Positions 62,548 through 64,000 of a stretch of DNA of 64,000 nucleotides are shown here, one piece after another. Within the stretch, counting starts at the first letter, position 1; the number at the start of each line of letters is the position of its first letter. Source of the stretch: Chitinophaga rupis (GTDB taxonomy: Bacteria; Bacteroidota; Bacteroidia; Chitinophagales; Chitinophagaceae); the NCBI RefSeq assembly GCF_900109685.1, contig NZ_FOBB01000008.1, forward strand, positions 248,001 to 312,000, in the 5' to 3' direction. The translations under genes were made by a program, and so were the position numbers. Below the pieces are notes generated by a model that ran no database searches, had not been told where the DNA came from, and worked only from the letters and a program-made list of their open reading frames with translations.

Positions 62548-64000
62548 ATGAAAAACGAATTTTTAGAATATCAACTGAACATGAACCGCCGTAAGTTCCT
62601 GTCACGCCTGAGCCTTGGCGTGGGCAGCCTGGCGCTGGGTTCATTGCTGGTTCCCGGCCTCTTTGGCAATAGCAGCGGGGAAGAGGCGCCTTTTGTTCCG
62701 GGCATGCCGCATTTCGCGCCCAGGGCCAAAAGGATCATCTACCTGTTTCAGAACGGGGCGCCGTCTCAACTGGAAAGCTTTGATTATAAGCCAAAGCTGC
62801 GCGAAATGATGGGGCAGGAGCTGCCGGCCTCCATCCGTATGGGACAACGCTTAACCGGCATGACATCGGGGCAGTCGTCTTTTCCGCTGGTAGGCTCGCA
62901 TTTCGATTTCAAACAGTACGGCGCGGCCCGTGCCTGGATCAGCGACCTGTTTCCGAATACGGCACAGATAGTGGACGATATCTGCATTGTGCGTTCCATG
63001 TTCACCGAAGCAATTAATCATGATCCCGCGCTCACCTTTTTCCAGACAGGGGCGCAGCAGGGCAACCGCGCCAGCTTTGGCTCCTGGATGAGCTATGGCC
63101 TTGGGAGCGAAAACAAGAACCTGCCTGCCTTCTGTGTGCTGCTGTCGAGAGGTAAAGGAAACGGGCAGGGTGTATACTCCAAGCTGTGGTCCAATGGATT
63201 TTTAGACAGTATTCACCAGGGCGTTCAGTTCAGCAGCGGCGAAAGCCCGGTATTGTACCTGAATAATCCTGAAGGCATTGATATGGCTAACCGCCGCCAG
63301 ATGCTGGACCAGCTGGCCGCATTGAATGATCAGTCGTATAAAGAGTTCGGCGACCCTGAGATCAATACCAAGATCCAGCAGTATGAAATGGCTTACCGTA
63401 TGCAAACGGCGGTGCCGGAACTTACTGATCTCTCCAAAGAATCAGATGATATCATCAAGCTGTATGGGCCTGACTGCCTGGTGCCCGGCACATTTGCAGC
63501 GAACTGCCTGTTATCCAGGAAGCTTTCTGAAAGCGGTGTGCGCTTCATTCAGCTGTATCACCAGGGATGGGACCAGCATGGCAACCTGCCCAATGAAATG
63601 GCCGGCCAGGCTAAGGATGTGGACCGTGCTTCCGCAGCGCTGATCACGGATCTTAAACAGCGCGGCCTGCTCGATGAAACACTGGTAATATGGGGTGGTG
63701 AATTCGGAAGAACGAACTACTGCCAGGGTAAGATGACCGCAGATAATTATGGCCGTGATCATCATCCGCGCTGCTTCTCCATCTGGATGGCCGGCGGTGG
63801 TGTAAAGCCCGGTATTGTATACGGGGAAACAGACGAGTTCGGGTATAACATTGTGAAAGACCCTGTGCATGTGCATGATTTTCATGCTACCGTTTTACAC
63901 CTGATGGGGCTTGATCACGAAAAATTAACTTTTAAACACCAGGGGCGCCGTTATCGCCTTACAGACGTAGCAGGTAAGGTCATCCCCGGATTGATGGCCT
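62548..64000 (+). CDS. DUF1501 protein with Tat signal (3' truncated by window)
   Basis: The frame from ATG 62548 is open to the window end (484 codons visible), so this gene is cut. Tat-like signal N-R-R-K-F-L-S-R-L-S-L-G at about 13-24, then the DUF1501 fold, related to alkaline phosphatase/sulfatase proteins: I-Y-L-F-Q-N-G-A-P-S-Q-L-E-S-F-D-Y-K-P, A-I-N-H-D-P-A, W-D-Q-H-G-N-L, W-G-G-E-F-G-R-T-N and D-H-H-P-R-C-F-S-I-W-M-A-G-G-G-V. The conserved His/Asp/Glu set suggests metal binding, but the reaction is unknown. It lies 29 bp after the cytochrome/DUF1549/DUF1553 gene, the usual partner. ATG 62581 is an alternative start. Confidence 0.92.
   Translation, partial: MKNEFLEYQLNMNRRKFLSRLSLGVGSLALGSLLVPGLFGNSSGEEAPFVPGMPHFAPRAKRIIYLFQNGAPSQLESFDYKPKLREMMGQELPASIRMGQRLTGMTSGQSSFPLVGSHFDFKQYGAARAWISDLFPNTAQIVDDICIVRSMFTEAINHDPALTFFQTGAQQGNRASFGSWMSYGLGSENKNLPAFCVLLSRGKGNGQGVYSKLWSNGFLDSIHQGVQFSSGESPVLYLNNPEGIDMANRRQMLDQLAALNDQSYKEFGDPEINTKIQQYEMAYRMQTAVPELTDLSKESDDIIKLYGPDCLVPGTFAANCLLSRKLSESGVRFIQLYHQGWDQHGNLPNEMAGQAKDVDRASAALITDLKQRGLLDETLVIWGGEFGRTNYCQGKMTADNYGRDHHPRCFSIWMAGGGVKPGIVYGETDEFGYNIVKDPVHVHDFHATVLHLMGLDHEKLTFKHQGRRYRLTDVAGKVIPGLMA

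Overview
The window comes from a Bacteroidota chromosome, most likely a Chitinophagaceae (Chitinophaga-like) soil or plant-litter glycan degrader. The evidence is three SusC/SusD pairs, two ECF sigma/FecR anti-sigma pairs, type IX secretion (T9SS) sorting domains of both type A and type B, a PorP/SprF protein, and several promoters with the Bacteroidota -7 motif TAnnTTTG. Gene density is high and both ends of the window cut a gene. I saw no rRNA, tRNA, CRISPR array, transposase or phage gene.

Layout. 1-10.0 kb: the 3' part of a giant Calx-beta repeat adhesin with a T9SS type B sorting domain, followed by PorP/SprF and a TPR/beta-propeller/OmpA protein. 10.0-15.0 kb: a DoxX-like membrane protein, a divergent gene with a ChaN/EreA/TIKI-like domain behind a low-complexity N-terminus, a DEAD-box helicase and a small PL9 pectate lyase lipoprotein. 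15.1-24.7 kb: a minus-strand sugar-acid operon (AraC regulator, FGGY kinase, exported RraA-like aldolase, Tat-exported enolase-superfamily dehydratase) divergent from a SusC/SusD pair. 25.0-36.4 kb: a complete polysaccharide-utilisation locus (PUL) with ECF sigma, FecR, STN-type SusC, a SusD interrupted by an in-frame TAG, a DUF1735/discoidin lipoprotein and a GH2 beta-galactosidase. 36.5-39.3 kb: CE2-type esterase, S41 peptidase, ABM monooxygenase.

39.5-41.9 kb: a compact regulatory cluster (DUF2975 protein, small Cro/CI HTH, Crp/Fnr-type regulator) followed by an MDR oxidoreductase whose promoter carries a perfect FNR-type box. 41.8-44.2 kb: modABC molybdate importer on the minus strand. 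44.5-48.1 kb: a nucleoside-phosphorylase-like orphan and a T9SS type A surface protein. 48.3-51.6 kb: AraC regulator, MFS exporter, alpha/beta hydrolase. 51.8-64.0 kb: a third PUL (ECF sigma, FecR, STN-type SusC, SusD, secreted GH130) continuing into a planctomycete-type cytochrome/DUF1549/DUF1553 gene and a DUF1501 gene that runs off the window end.

How the parts work together: the two sigma/FecR/STN-SusC sets should form trans-envelope switches in which substrate passage through the SusC pore releases the sigma factor, while the first SusC/SusD pair lacks the STN domain and is instead paired with an AraC regulator. No single gene set is clearly an unknown system. The best leads are the ChaN/EreA-like candidate effector, the Crp/Fnr regulator with a matching operator at about -41.5 of the next gene, the amber-interrupted SusD, the apparently periplasmic sugar-acid pathway, and the cytochrome/DUF1501 module attached to a GH130 locus.
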